Source of the DNA: an uncultured Gemmata sp.
Lineage (GTDB): Bacteria > Planctomycetota > Planctomycetia > Gemmatales > Gemmataceae
Reading direction: 5' to 3'
Length of the DNA stretch: 47,061 nucleotides
NCBI GenBank assembly: GCA_937924775.1
Contig: CALDUT010000017.1
Span: 1 to 47,061 of the forward strand
Shown here: positions 1 to 7,805 of the stretch, one piece after another
Layout of the letters: every line of letters starts with the position of its first letter
Numbering within the stretch: the first letter of the stretch is position 1
Position numbers and translations under genes: made by a program
The notes under the pieces: model-generated
Database searches by the model: none
Seen by the model: the letters and a program-made list of their open reading frames with translations, nothing else
Told to the model about the DNA's origin: nothing

Positions 1-2
1 AG

Positions 3-75
3 TGGAGCGAAGGAGAGTCGAACTCCCGACCTCTTCGTTGCGAACGAAGCGCTCTACCAGCTGAGCTATCGCCCC
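3..75 (-). tRNA. tRNA-Ala (anticodon CGC)
   Basis: Read on the minus strand, this 73-base segment folds as a complete cloverleaf. The acceptor arm GGGGCGA pairs with TCGCTCC and includes a G3-U70 wobble, the alanine identity element. The D-arm sequence TAGCTCAGCTGGTAGAGC follows. The anticodon stem CTTCG/CGAAG closes the loop TTCGCAA, giving anticodon CGC, which reads GCG codons. The T-arm contains GGTTCGA-type sequence (GGAGTTCGACTCT) and the discriminator base is A. The two window bases after the discriminator read CT, so a 3' CCA does not appear to be encoded. Confidence 0.95.
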
Positions 76-96
76 GCGTTATTAAATTTCTGATAC

Positions 97-122
97 GATG
101 CGAACCCTGCGGGGTTCGCATC
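97..122. repeat. Perfect 11-bp inverted repeat upstream of tRNA-Ala
   Basis: The arms GATGCGAACCC (97-107) and GGGTTCGCATC (112-122) are exact complements around a 4-base loop. It lies 21 bases upstream of the 5' end of the minus-strand tRNA. There is no strong T tract on either side, so it may be a terminator insulating the tRNA from upstream transcription, a processing signal, or a dispersed hairpin. The pairing is seen directly and the role is not known. Confidence 0.6.
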
Positions 123-563
123 GGCATCATTCTCATGATAAAGAGCCAATCGCTTCCGGCAAGGGCAACTTTCGCTAGGACACATGCTGCTGGATGTAAC
201 AAGCTAAAATACACGCTTCAGGGTGTAACGAGTAGAAAATTCGAGAACATGTGCCGGGCTTGGGGGAGGGTTACTCTGTTCCTTTATGGCCATGGAGAGG
301 CGAGTGGCTGTCCGTGTGGGTCTGTAGGGACTTCGGGGGGCTTCTCTTTGGGGCCATGGGACGAGCAGCCACCGCGACGGCTTCCGGTAACTGCCTTTGC
401 GTATCGTGGAATGGCAACCAAAGCATTCCACGATCGGCGCCAGAGCCGGTATTTTCATTTCGTGGGATTCGTTAGGGGGTAGGGTTCGTGCTTGTCGCAG
501 GGGCTTGCCTCTAACCCCCGAGATGGGGACGAATTCCACCGGTGCGATGTAGGAATTGTGTTT

Positions 564-588
564 GTCGCCAGGGGCTTGCCCTGGCGAC
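564..588. repeat. Perfect 10-bp hairpin with a related partial copy nearby
   Basis: The arms GTCGCCAGGG (564-573) and CCCTGGCGAC (579-588) pair perfectly around the loop GCTTG. About 75 bases to the left, TTGTCGCAGGGGCTTGCC repeats most of the left arm and loop but does not complete the right arm. The hairpin lies 88 bases beyond the stop of the minus-strand thioredoxin-like gene and could terminate it. The paired copies instead suggest a small dispersed repeat. Confidence 0.5.
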
Positions 589-675
589 TGCGACGGTGGA
601 TCCCCGGCGTGCTATTGTCGGCGTAATTCTTTACCTGGATGGACTTTGCGCATGGGGAGATGGCATGCGCTGTCA

Positions 676-1236
676 TCAATCACCATGCAGCCGGCGTAAC
701 CGGGGCGATAACCGCAAAATCCATTGCACCCGTTCGAATTCGTTGAGCCAATCCTGGACAACCGCTGGCTGCACCGGATCGTCGCTGTGGACCCAACCGG
801 TGACACAACCTTCAGCCACTTGTTGTGCGACCAATTGGCGGTAGCGAGCCAACGGTCGATCGCCGAACCGCGAAACTTCAAAACCATCTTCCGAGAAGAA
901 AACCACCACAGGGACACGGTTGCCGCCGTTGATTTGTAACACGGCTTGGGCGTCGGCGTGGTCGTCGCGGTCGAGGTAGCGGATGCGAATGACGGGGGCT
1001 ATTTCCGCGAATCGTTCAAAAATTGGACACTGCGACGAACAATCGCCGCACCAAGCCCCGGCGAGTACCAAAACATGCATTTCCCGCTGGAAGCGGCTCA
1101 GAAGCCGGCGTTGCTCGTCGGTGAGGATGGTGTGTTCCCAAGTAGCGTTCCAGCGGGCCTTGTGGGCATCGTTGCCGTACTTGACCAGAAACTCCTCCAG
1201 TGGCAGTCCAAGTTCAAATTTGGCATACAGTTGCAT
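676..1236 (-). CDS. Thioredoxin-family protein (WCGDC type)
   Basis: This 186-residue protein has a thioredoxin-like core. The strand HVLVLAGAWCGDCSSQCP (about residues 54-71) carries two cysteines, C63 and C66, in a CGDC arrangement, with a third at C70. A cis-proline-like segment (NRVPVVVFF) follows near residue 110. The family reduces or exchanges disulfides; the C-x-D-C variant resembles the Thioredoxin_9 type often found as small cytosolic proteins. There is no signal peptide. The start is supported by GAGGAG ten bases upstream. It is divergent from the metallo-beta-lactamase gene. Residues after about 130 resemble no motif I recognise. The substrate is unknown. Confidence 0.8.
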   Translation of the reverse strand: MQLYAKFELGLPLEEFLVKYGNDAHKARWNATWEHTILTDEQRRLLSRFQREMHVLVLAGAWCGDCSSQCPIFERFAEIAPVIRIRYLDRDDHADAQAVLQINGGNRVPVVVFFSEDGFEVSRFGDRPLARYRQLVAQQVAEGCVTGWVHSDDPVQPAVVQDWLNEFERVQWILRLSPRLRRLHGD

Positions 1237-1562
1237 CGTGATTAGCTCCTCAGTGAACCGAATACGATGTTGGGTTGTTGGGAGTTGGTTCCGGTGCGTG
1301 GGGCGAAAGTTAGTATCAACGAGTTACAAAGTATCGTCAGGCGAAGCGTTCGTGTTCAGCATGTTGGGGCAATCATGAGAATTTTCTCATTTTTCGCAGG
1401 GAGTAGAATGGGTGAAGCGAGGATGAACCGCCAGTGGATTCCTCGCGAAGGATTGTCTCCACGGTGCGTTGAACGGGCCAGGCCATCAACGCACGCCCCA
1501 CCACCGCGTGGTTCACTCCCGACGCTGCGCGGTGCGACCAGAACACCCGATAGAATACGAGG
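1237..1562. other. Divergent intergenic region (326 bp)
   Basis: This spacer separates the divergent thioredoxin-like and metallo-beta-lactamase genes and should hold both promoters. A small palindrome, ATGAGA-ATTT-TCTCAT followed by TTTT, lies at 1375-1394 and could be an operator or weak terminator. I could not assign -35/-10 boxes with confidence. Confidence 0.4.
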
Positions 1563-2993
1563 ATGACGACGATTGCCACGCCACAGAACCACACCTGGGA
1601 ACCGACATTGACCTTTTGGGGGGCGGCCGGAGGCGTTACCGGTTCGATGCATCTGTTGGAAGCCGGTAACCATCAGATTCTCCTCGATTGCGGACTTCAT
1701 CAGGGTCGCCGCGAAGAAGCCCGGCAACGCAACGGCCATTTTCCCTTCCACGCCCACCAGATCGATGCGGTCATCATCAGCCACGCCCACATCGACCACT
1801 GTGGCAATCTGCCCACCCTCATTCGTCACGGCTTTGACGGGCCGATTTACTGCACACCGCCGACCCGTGATCTGCTCCGGATTATGTTGGCCGACAGTGC
1901 CAAAATCCAAGAAGAAGACGCAGCGCATCTAAATATTCTCCGAAACTATGCCGAGCCGTGGGTGCAACCGCTGTATACGCTCCACGATGTGGAAAAAGTG
2001 TTCCCGCATGTCGTGGCGGTGCCCTACGGCCGCGAAGTGGACGTGACCAAAAGTGTGCGGTTGCGCTTCCTCCAAGCGGGGCACATCCTGGGTTCTGCGA
2101 TGGTGCATCTGACGATCGCTGCTCCGGATCGCACGCGGACTCTCACTTTCAGCGGCGACATGGGCCGGCGCGGTTTGCCGATTCTCAAACCCACCGGGGC
2201 AATCCCGCCTGCGGATGTACTCGTTTGTGAAAGCACTTATGGCAATCGCACGCATCCGTCGTTTCGCGACACTGTCGAGCAACTCTACGCGGCCATCCAC
2301 GCCACCGTTGACCGCGGCGGGAAAGTGCTGATTCCCGCTTTCAGCCTCGGGCGGACGCAATTGATCATCCATGTGCTGCAACAGGGGTTGCGAGAAGGAC
2401 GCATTCCGCGGATTCCGGTGTATGTCGATAGTCCGCTGGCGTCGGAAGTGGCGGAAGTCTATCGGGCCCATCCCAACAATCTGGCCACTGACATCGCTGA
2501 GGCTCTGCGCGAAGGGCATGGGTTACTCGGCGGCGATGGGGTCCGCTATGTGCGGGATTTCGAAGAGAGCATCCAATTGGCCACCCGACCCGGTTCTAGC
2601 GTCATCATCGCGTCGAGCGGCATGTGTGATGCGGGCCGTATCCAGCAGCATCTCAAACAGCTCGTCGACGATCCACGCTGCACCATCATCTTGGTGAGTT
2701 ATCAGGCCCAAGGCACTGTTGGCCGGAAACTGTTGGAACCCAAACCCACCGTCCGTTTCCAAGGTCGCGACTGGAATAAATGGATCGAAGTGGTCCATCT
2801 CGATGGCTTCAGCGGTCACGCCGACAAAACCGATTTTCTCGCCTATCTGTCACCTCTGGCTGCCGACGTTGGCAAAGTCCGGCTTATTCACGGGGAACGC
2901 GAACAAGCCGAAGCTCTCGCACAAACCCTCCGCGACGTTGGCTTTGCCGATGTCGCCGTACCCGAACCGGGCGATCGCGTGGTCATCGGTTAA
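1563..2993 (+). CDS. Beta-CASP metallo-beta-lactamase fold RNase (CPSF-like)
   Basis: This 476-residue protein matches bacterial MBL-fold proteins with an RNA-specificity domain. The zinc motif HAHIDH sits at residues 74-79, with further metallo-beta-lactamase landmarks (QAGHILGSA near 172, FSGDMGRRG near 197). A beta-CASP domain follows (IPAFSLGRTQ, then VIIASSGMCDAGRIQQHLKQ). The C-terminal RMMBL-type segment contains the histidine motif GFSGHAD near 420. Such proteins are predicted endo/exoribonucleases acting in the cytosol on RNA ends. The open frame starts at ATG in GAGGATGACGACG; the GAGG is too close for a classical ribosome-binding site, but the fold begins at residue 16 so little can be missing. 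It stands alone. Confidence 0.88.
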   Translation: MTTIATPQNHTWEPTLTFWGAAGGVTGSMHLLEAGNHQILLDCGLHQGRREEARQRNGHFPFHAHQIDAVIISHAHIDHCGNLPTLIRHGFDGPIYCTPPTRDLLRIMLADSAKIQEEDAAHLNILRNYAEPWVQPLYTLHDVEKVFPHVVAVPYGREVDVTKSVRLRFLQAGHILGSAMVHLTIAAPDRTRTLTFSGDMGRRGLPILKPTGAIPPADVLVCESTYGNRTHPSFRDTVEQLYAAIHATVDRGGKVLIPAFSLGRTQLIIHVLQQGLREGRIPRIPVYVDSPLASEVAEVYRAHPNNLATDIAEALREGHGLLGGDGVRYVRDFEESIQLATRPGSSVIIASSGMCDAGRIQQHLKQLVDDPRCTIILVSYQAQGTVGRKLLEPKPTVRFQGRDWNKWIEVVHLDGFSGHADKTDFLAYLSPLAADVGKVRLIHGEREQAEALAQTLRDVGFADVAVPEPGDRVVIG

Positions 2994-3465
2994 CGGTACT
3001 TTTCGCACTACAGCGGAATAATTCCCGGCATTCTCGGCACAGGCTGGATTGAACTACTGGCCCAATCCGCGGGTCTACTGAGCTGGCAGACCTTTGGCTG
3101 CCGGCGGTACAATGGGCTATGCCTGACGAGGGCTGGAGGATGAGATCTGGAGCGCTGTTCGACCAGTCCCCAGCCCAGAGTCGGTGTTTCCCGATTCGGA
3201 TGGGCAACCGGTGGACCAGACCACCCGGTAGCGCGGAGTCATTGCCGCGCTCAAAGGGAATACCGCGACCTTGGCTCCCGCCACGGCGGTTGTCGTCGGC
3301 GATCATCTTATCGACAGCTAGCCGGTGGGGCCTCAGGTGTTCCCCTTCACGGCGGGCCGGAATCCTCCACCTGGGCATTCCTGCGGACCCGAGGAATCGC
3401 GGGCAGAACCTGCCTCGGTCTTTGTCTGTCTGTAAAACAGCAGCATCGTGAAGGAGGCTCAGGCA
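2994..3465. other. Long spacer between the RNase gene and metG, possibly holding gene remnants
   Basis: No intact gene is evident. In the plus-strand frame beginning near 3250, the translation reads like genuine protein in patches, for example GVIAALKGNTATLAPATAVV, and is then cut by a stop at about 3319-3321 and continues to another stop near 3435. I do not recognise a family. It may be a decayed gene or chance. The upstream region of metG, including its ribosome-binding site, lies at the right end. Confidence 0.3.
3451..3457 (+). promoter_or_regulatory. Ribosome-binding site deciding the metG start
   Basis: AAGGAGG lies 8 bases before the GTG at 3466. It overlaps what would be codons 2-4 of an upstream GTG at 3448. 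That upstream GTG has no comparable site, so translation most likely begins at 3466. Confidence 0.75.
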
Positions 3466-5043
3466 GTGACCGACCAACCCCGCTGGTTCCAAACCACCGC
3501 GATCGACTACCCCAATAGCCGCCCCCACATCGGCACCGCATTCGAGAAACTCGGAGCCGACGTGCAAGCTCGTTACCGGCGGATGGAAGGCTTTGACGTC
3601 TTTTTTCTGATGGGCAACGACGAAAACACAGTGAAAGTGAGCAAGCGGGCCGCGGAATTGGGCCTCAACACCCAAGCCTACTGCGACGACATGGCCCGGC
3701 AATTCCGCGAAGTTTGGGATGCTCTCGATATCAGCTACGATGTTTTCATTCAAACGTCCAGCGAACGGCACAAACAGTGCTGCCGCAAGTTCATCCAAAA
3801 AGTTTACGACAACGGTTACATCTACAAAGGCAACTATGAAGGCTGGTTTTGTGCCGGCTGCGAGGAGTTCAAAACCGAAAAGCAATACAATGACAACAAC
3901 GGCCTGTGTCCCAACCATCGCACGCCACTGATCCGCCGCTCGGAACCGTGCTATTTCTTCGCTCTCTCGAAATTCCAAGACCGGCTGTTGGCGTATTACA
4001 AAGCCCACCCGGATTTCATCCAGCCCGAATCGCGGCGGAACGAGATTGTCAGCCTGATCGAAAATGAAGGGCTCCGCGACATCAATATTTCCCGGCACGG
4101 CGAAGAATGGGGCATCCCCCTTCCGTTTGACTCGGAATTCACCATCTACGTGTGGTTCGACGCCCTGCTGACCTACATCACCGGCATCGGCTATGGCGAC
4201 GACGAAGCCACCTTCCGCCAATACTGGCCCTGCGATACGCATTTCATTGGCAAAGACATCACCCGCTTCCACTGTGCCTTGTGGCCGGCGATGCTGTGGG
4301 CAGCCGGTGAAGAAGCCCCTCGGAAGGTTTATGCCCACGGTTTTGTTTACATCAAAAACGAAGAAGCCGGGACAGTGGAAAAGATCAGCAAATCGCTGGG
4401 CAACGTCATCGAACCGATGGAGGTGATTTCCAAGTTCAGCTCTGAAGCGTTCCGCTACTACTTCCTGCGGGAATGCCCCTTCCCCAGCGATGGCGAATTC
4501 AGTTGGTCCCGCTTTGCGGAAGTGTACAATGCCGAGCTGGCGAACAATCTGGGCAACTTGCTCAGCCGCTGCCTGACGCTCATCGCCAAAAACTATGGCG
4601 GTGTCCTGGCGCCAACGGCCCACACCCTGCCGGAAGCCGCGGTTCCGGGTTTGGATTTGGCTTTGTTTGTGGGTGAAGTCCGGGAACACATCGAAACCTG
4701 CCGCTACCATCTGGCGTTACAAAAAATCGTTCTCGACTTCCTGACACCCACCAATCAGTACCTCGAAGAACACGCACCGTGGAAGTTGGTGAAAACGGAT
4801 AAAGCCGCTGCCCAACGGGTGCTTTTCAACGCGGTGCAGTCGCTCCGGATCGCCAGCATCTTGTTGAAACCCTTCATCCCCCGCAGTGCCGAGAAGATTT
4901 ACACCAGTTTCAACTTCGCGATCCCCTGGCACGCGGTAAAATTGGCCGACGCCGCGGAGCTGAAGCCGCAAGCGGAGGATTTACGCGTCACCGCGGCCTT
5001 GATCGACGGCAAACTCCCGCCCCTGTTCCCGCGGATTGGCTAG
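3466..5043 (+). CDS. metG: Methionyl-tRNA synthetase
   Basis: This class I aminoacyl-tRNA synthetase charges tRNA(Met) with methionine in the cytosol. The 525-residue form has the Rossmann-fold N-terminus with PNSRPHIGTAFEKLG (HIGH-type motif, last His replaced by Thr). A connective-peptide zinc knuckle follows (CAGC, then CPNH). The catalytic segment is WFDALLTYITGIG, and KISKS near residue 309 is the KMSKS loop. The anticodon-binding helical domain ends near residue 525. The C-terminal tRNA-binding (EMAP-like) domain found in longer MetRS proteins is absent, so it is a short form. The GTG start at 3466 is chosen for AAGGAGG at 3451-3457. No close operon partner is seen. Confidence 0.95.
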   Translation: MTDQPRWFQTTAIDYPNSRPHIGTAFEKLGADVQARYRRMEGFDVFFLMGNDENTVKVSKRAAELGLNTQAYCDDMARQFREVWDALDISYDVFIQTSSERHKQCCRKFIQKVYDNGYIYKGNYEGWFCAGCEEFKTEKQYNDNNGLCPNHRTPLIRRSEPCYFFALSKFQDRLLAYYKAHPDFIQPESRRNEIVSLIENEGLRDINISRHGEEWGIPLPFDSEFTIYVWFDALLTYITGIGYGDDEATFRQYWPCDTHFIGKDITRFHCALWPAMLWAAGEEAPRKVYAHGFVYIKNEEAGTVEKISKSLGNVIEPMEVISKFSSEAFRYYFLRECPFPSDGEFSWSRFAEVYNAELANNLGNLLSRCLTLIAKNYGGVLAPTAHTLPEAAVPGLDLALFVGEVREHIETCRYHLALQKIVLDFLTPTNQYLEEHAPWKLVKTDKAAAQRVLFNAVQSLRIASILLKPFIPRSAEKIYTSFNFAIPWHAVKLADAAELKPQAEDLRVTAALIDGKLPPLFPRIG

Positions 5044-5106
5044 CGGACGTGCGGGTTGGCTCGGAACGCCCGGGGGGCCTGCGACTCCGGCTTAAAAGAG
5101 GTGACG

Positions 5107-6348
5107 ATGAATCCTAAACTCTTGGCTATATTGCTTTTCGGTTGGTTGACCCCGGCGGGGAGCGCTCCGCCGAAGGAACCCGTCGATGCCGGTGCGAAGG
5201 TCTACCAGAAGGTGGTCCGGTCGACGGTGTGGATTCACTCCGATCGCGGTAGGGGCAAAACCGCCACTGGGAGCGGATCGTTGGTTGATAAGGGCCGCCG
5301 CCTCGTTCTCACCAATTACCATGTCGTGGGCGATGGGAAGAAAGCGACCGTGTATTTCCCTGCCTTCGACGGTTCCCGGATCATTCCTGAACGCTCGTAT
5401 TACCTCGAGCGGTCCGCCAAACTCGGCATCCCTGGCGACGTTGTCGAAATCGACAAAGAAGCCGATTTGGCGCTCATTCGCATCGAACGCGTACCTGAAG
5501 GCGTTCCCGAACTGCCGCTGGCGGCCCAAAGCCCCCAACCCGGCCAGGCGGTTCATTCGATTGGCAATCCCGGCAAAAGCGGGGCGCTGTGGGTCTACAC
5601 ACCGGGCAAAGTGCGGCAGGTGTACAAGAAGACATGGAGAGCGAAACTCGATGACCGCACCACCATCAGCTTCCAGGCCCAAGTGATCGAAACCGATTCG
5701 CCGACCAATCCTGGGGATAGCGGCGGGCCCTTGGTCAACGATGACGGCGAACTGGTGGGCGTCACCCAAGGTGGGGCCCTCGATGCCCAAGCCATCAGTA
5801 TCTTTGTGGATCTTTCCGAGGTCCAACGCTTCCTCAATCGCCGCTCGGTGCAACTGCTCCGCTCCGAAACGCCTTCCACGCCAGCCAAACAACCAGAAAA
5901 ACCTGCGCGGGCCAAACCCCTGCCAAGCCAGGATGGCGGCAAGTTCTTCAGTGCCGCGGCCTGGAAAGAAATCGCCCCGGTGGCCGAGAAATTGCTTCAC
6001 GACAAAGGTATCGACTTGTGGATCGAAACCTTGCCCACACCGCCGAAAGGCGATCCGAAGAAAATCGCGGCGATGGAACCGGCCGAACGGGAAAAACTCT
6101 ACCGCGACATCGTCGAAGAACGCTTGAAGGGGAAAAACTTTAACGGCGTCTATCTGTTTGTTACCAAGTCCCCCAGCCTGCTGTATGTGGTCGTCGCCGG
6201 ACCGTGTACCCAGGAGTTCAACCCCGATTTTGGTGCGATGCTGCGTTCGATGCTCATTGAGCATTTCCAGAAACGACAATTCGATGAGGGTTTGAAACAA
6301 CTGATCGAGATGACGCTCACGGACTTGAAACTGATGGAGCGCAAGTGA
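5107..6348 (+). CDS. Secreted trypsin-like serine protease with TPM-like C-terminal domain
   Basis: The 413-residue product begins with a signal peptide (hydrophobic stretch to about residue 20, ending AGSA). A chymotrypsin-fold protease follows with the catalytic triad in order: H72 in TNYHVVGDG, D120 in EADLALIRIE and S205 in NPGDSGGPLV. There is a short linker near 265-290. The last about 120 residues resemble a TPM domain, with VAEKLLHDKGIDLWIET and a GVYLFVTKSPSLLYVVVAG core. No PDZ domain is present, unlike HtrA/DegP. It probably acts outside the cytoplasmic membrane. The start at 5107 is supported by AGAGGTGAC just upstream; a longer frame from 5056 would bury the signal peptide. The receiver-like gene starts 7 bases after its stop. 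Confidence 0.85.
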   Translation: MNPKLLAILLFGWLTPAGSAPPKEPVDAGAKVYQKVVRSTVWIHSDRGRGKTATGSGSLVDKGRRLVLTNYHVVGDGKKATVYFPAFDGSRIIPERSYYLERSAKLGIPGDVVEIDKEADLALIRIERVPEGVPELPLAAQSPQPGQAVHSIGNPGKSGALWVYTPGKVRQVYKKTWRAKLDDRTTISFQAQVIETDSPTNPGDSGGPLVNDDGELVGVTQGGALDAQAISIFVDLSEVQRFLNRRSVQLLRSETPSTPAKQPEKPARAKPLPSQDGGKFFSAAAWKEIAPVAEKLLHDKGIDLWIETLPTPPKGDPKKIAAMEPAEREKLYRDIVEERLKGKNFNGVYLFVTKSPSLLYVVVAGPCTQEFNPDFGAMLRSMLIEHFQKRQFDEGLKQLIEMTLTDLKLMERK

Positions 6349-6355
6349 GTTACAG

Positions 6356-6745
6356 ATGGCCACCAGGAGCCCACAGATGAGCCACGGGTTGATGCTGTGC
6401 GACGATCTGATCTTCTTCAGCCGCGTCTCGGCAGCGGCCCGCGCCGCCGGGCGGAGTGTGCGGATGGTACGGACGGCAGCTGATTTGCTCGCCGCAGTGC
6501 GCACGTCCCCACCCCCGGGAGTGATTATCGACCTCCATAACCCCGGTTTAGACCTCCCGGCCCTTTTGGCGAAGCTGCACGACGCTTGTCCGTCACGCCC
6601 ACGGGTGATCGCGTATGGTTCCCATGTGGAAGCCGACGTACTGCGGGCCGCTCGCGAGGCGGGGTGTGATCGTGTGATGCCGCGGAGCCAATTTGTCAGC
6701 GAATTGGAGAGCCACATTAGGGAATGGCTGGCCGAATCCGCCTGA
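6356..6745 (+). CDS. Receiver-like (CheY-fold) stub protein
   Basis: This 129-residue protein has the alternating strand/helix layout of a response-regulator receiver. An acidic pair sits in the first strand (MLCDDLIFF), a candidate phospho-acceptor Asp in GVIIDLHNPGLD, and a VIAYGSHV strand corresponds to the Thr/Ser position. The usual Lys-Pro near the end is replaced by DRVMPRSQF. No output domain is present. It starts 7 bases after the protease stop, so the two are probably co-transcribed. ATG at 6377 (MSHGLML) is an alternative start. The divergent Lys position suggests it may not be phosphorylated normally. A functional link to the protease is inference. Confidence 0.6.
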   Translation: MATRSPQMSHGLMLCDDLIFFSRVSAAARAAGRSVRMVRTAADLLAAVRTSPPPGVIIDLHNPGLDLPALLAKLHDACPSRPRVIAYGSHVEADVLRAAREAGCDRVMPRSQFVSELESHIREWLAESA

Positions 6746-6850
6746 ATGACCGATTTATTTCGCTGAAACCCGACTCGGCGGGGGGCAGGCTTCGCGCGAC
6801 ACGGCTTGGAGAAGACCGCGACTGGGCCGGGCAGACTTCACTGCGGGGGC

Positions 6851-7492
6851 TTATCCCGGCGGAGTGGGGGGAGACGTGTCGGAGGTGGGCAATGGCCGCG
6901 GCGTGGTTGGCAGGCTCGGCAGGGCGTTGGGCGGCATGATGATCGAGCCGGTGCCTTCGTCGAGTGTGGCCGTGGCCGCGTGCGGGGTCGCTGCGGCGGC
7001 GGGTTTCACCGGTACAATAATCGGCTTGATCTCCCCGGTCGTGACATCCAGGACGATGCACGTTTTGGGATTGGCTCGAAACAGCGCCCCCGGGTTGGCC
7101 ACCAGTGTGCGACCGGTGCGGTGTTGCTCGCGAACGTGTGTGTGGCCGTAGAACACATAGTCAAAATAGTCCGCGTTTTCGAGCTGCCGCAGTTGGTGCC
7201 GCTCGTGACTGTGCACCCACGCGATCCGCTTTTCCTGAAGCGTCAGAAAACCGAATGATTCGTAGAAGCTCCCCCCTATTTCCTTGATAACGGCCGCGAG
7301 TTTGGCTTTGTCTTTGTCCCAATTGCCAAAAACGAAGTGAGTAGGGATGCCCTTGAAAACCCGAACGGTATCCGCGGATTCGATGTCGCCACAATGGAGG
7401 ATCAGTTCGACCTGCTGCTCCACGAGAAGGCGGACGGCTTCCGCCACCGCCTCGTGGCGGTCGTGGGTGTCGCTGACAACCCCGATCCGCAT
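6851..7492 (-). CDS. YfcE/MJ0936-type metallophosphodiesterase
   Basis: This 213-residue calcineurin-like phosphoesterase carries the expected metal motifs in order: VVSDTHDRHEA at the N-terminus, LHCGDIES, GNWDKD, then HSHE and YGHTHVRE with a closing NPGA. Family members hydrolyse small phosphodiesters with two metal ions in the cytosol; the substrate here is unknown. The domain ends near residue 165, followed by an alanine/threonine/proline-rich tail that looks disordered. The start MRIGVV at 7492 is chosen for GGGGGAA just upstream; the frame is open 7 codons further. It converges on the receiver-like gene. Confidence 0.88.
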   Translation of the reverse strand: MRIGVVSDTHDRHEAVAEAVRLLVEQQVELILHCGDIESADTVRVFKGIPTHFVFGNWDKDKAKLAAVIKEIGGSFYESFGFLTLQEKRIAWVHSHERHQLRQLENADYFDYVFYGHTHVREQHRTGRTLVANPGALFRANPKTCIVLDVTTGEIKPIIVPVKPAAAATPHAATATLDEGTGSIIMPPNALPSLPTTPRPLPTSDTSPPTPPG

Positions 7493-7805
7493 AGTTCCCC
7501 CGTGGTGCCTCACTCGCGAAAGCTAATATTGCACTATCTTACCTTAACAAATCCCCGGCAGTTCGGGTATCTCGGTTGCGCGGTGGTGCCGAGAGTGCCG
7601 GATACAACAACTTTCGAGCAAGGTATTCGTGGTATTGCCGTTCAGGCTGCACCCGATGAACCCCGCTGATACATAGCGATGCGATGCCCCCAGCCACGGG
7701 CCTGCGGACCGGCGTCACGACCGGTGAGGAGCCCCACGGGCGCGCAGTTCAGTTTTCTCCCCGGCAGAGCGGGTCGCGGATCGTTGGTCCCGCCCCTCCG
7801 ATGGC
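7493..7805. other. Spacer between phosphodiesterase start and ThuA gene stop
   Basis: About 310 bases without a recognisable gene. The open frames here have no ribosome-binding site or family resemblance. It must contain the promoter of the minus-strand phosphodiesterase and the end of the ThuA transcript. I could not find a strong terminator hairpin. Confidence 0.35.

Larger units (their letters stand above)
76..675. other. 600-bp spacer without a convincing gene
   Basis: Short open frames exist on both strands, but none has a recognisable domain, a good ribosome-binding site or protein-like composition. The spacer holds the hairpin at 97-122 and a second perfect hairpin at 564-588. A related sequence at about 487-515 shares the core CAGGGGCTTGCC with the second hairpin. 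I see nothing else in it. Confidence 0.5.

Noticed and set aside
1356-1928. 190-codon minus-strand frame overlapping the RNase gene start
   Set aside because: Antisense to the conserved metallo-beta-lactamase N-terminus, no ribosome-binding site or domain.
2983-4710. 575-codon open frame on the minus strand across metG
   Set aside because: It is an antisense shadow of metG, a clear gene with all MetRS motifs. The translated sequence has no recognisable domain.
5092-6717. 541-codon minus-strand frame over the protease and receiver-like genes
   Set aside because: Antisense to two well-supported genes; low-complexity Arg/Phe/Gly composition typical of G+C-rich shadows.
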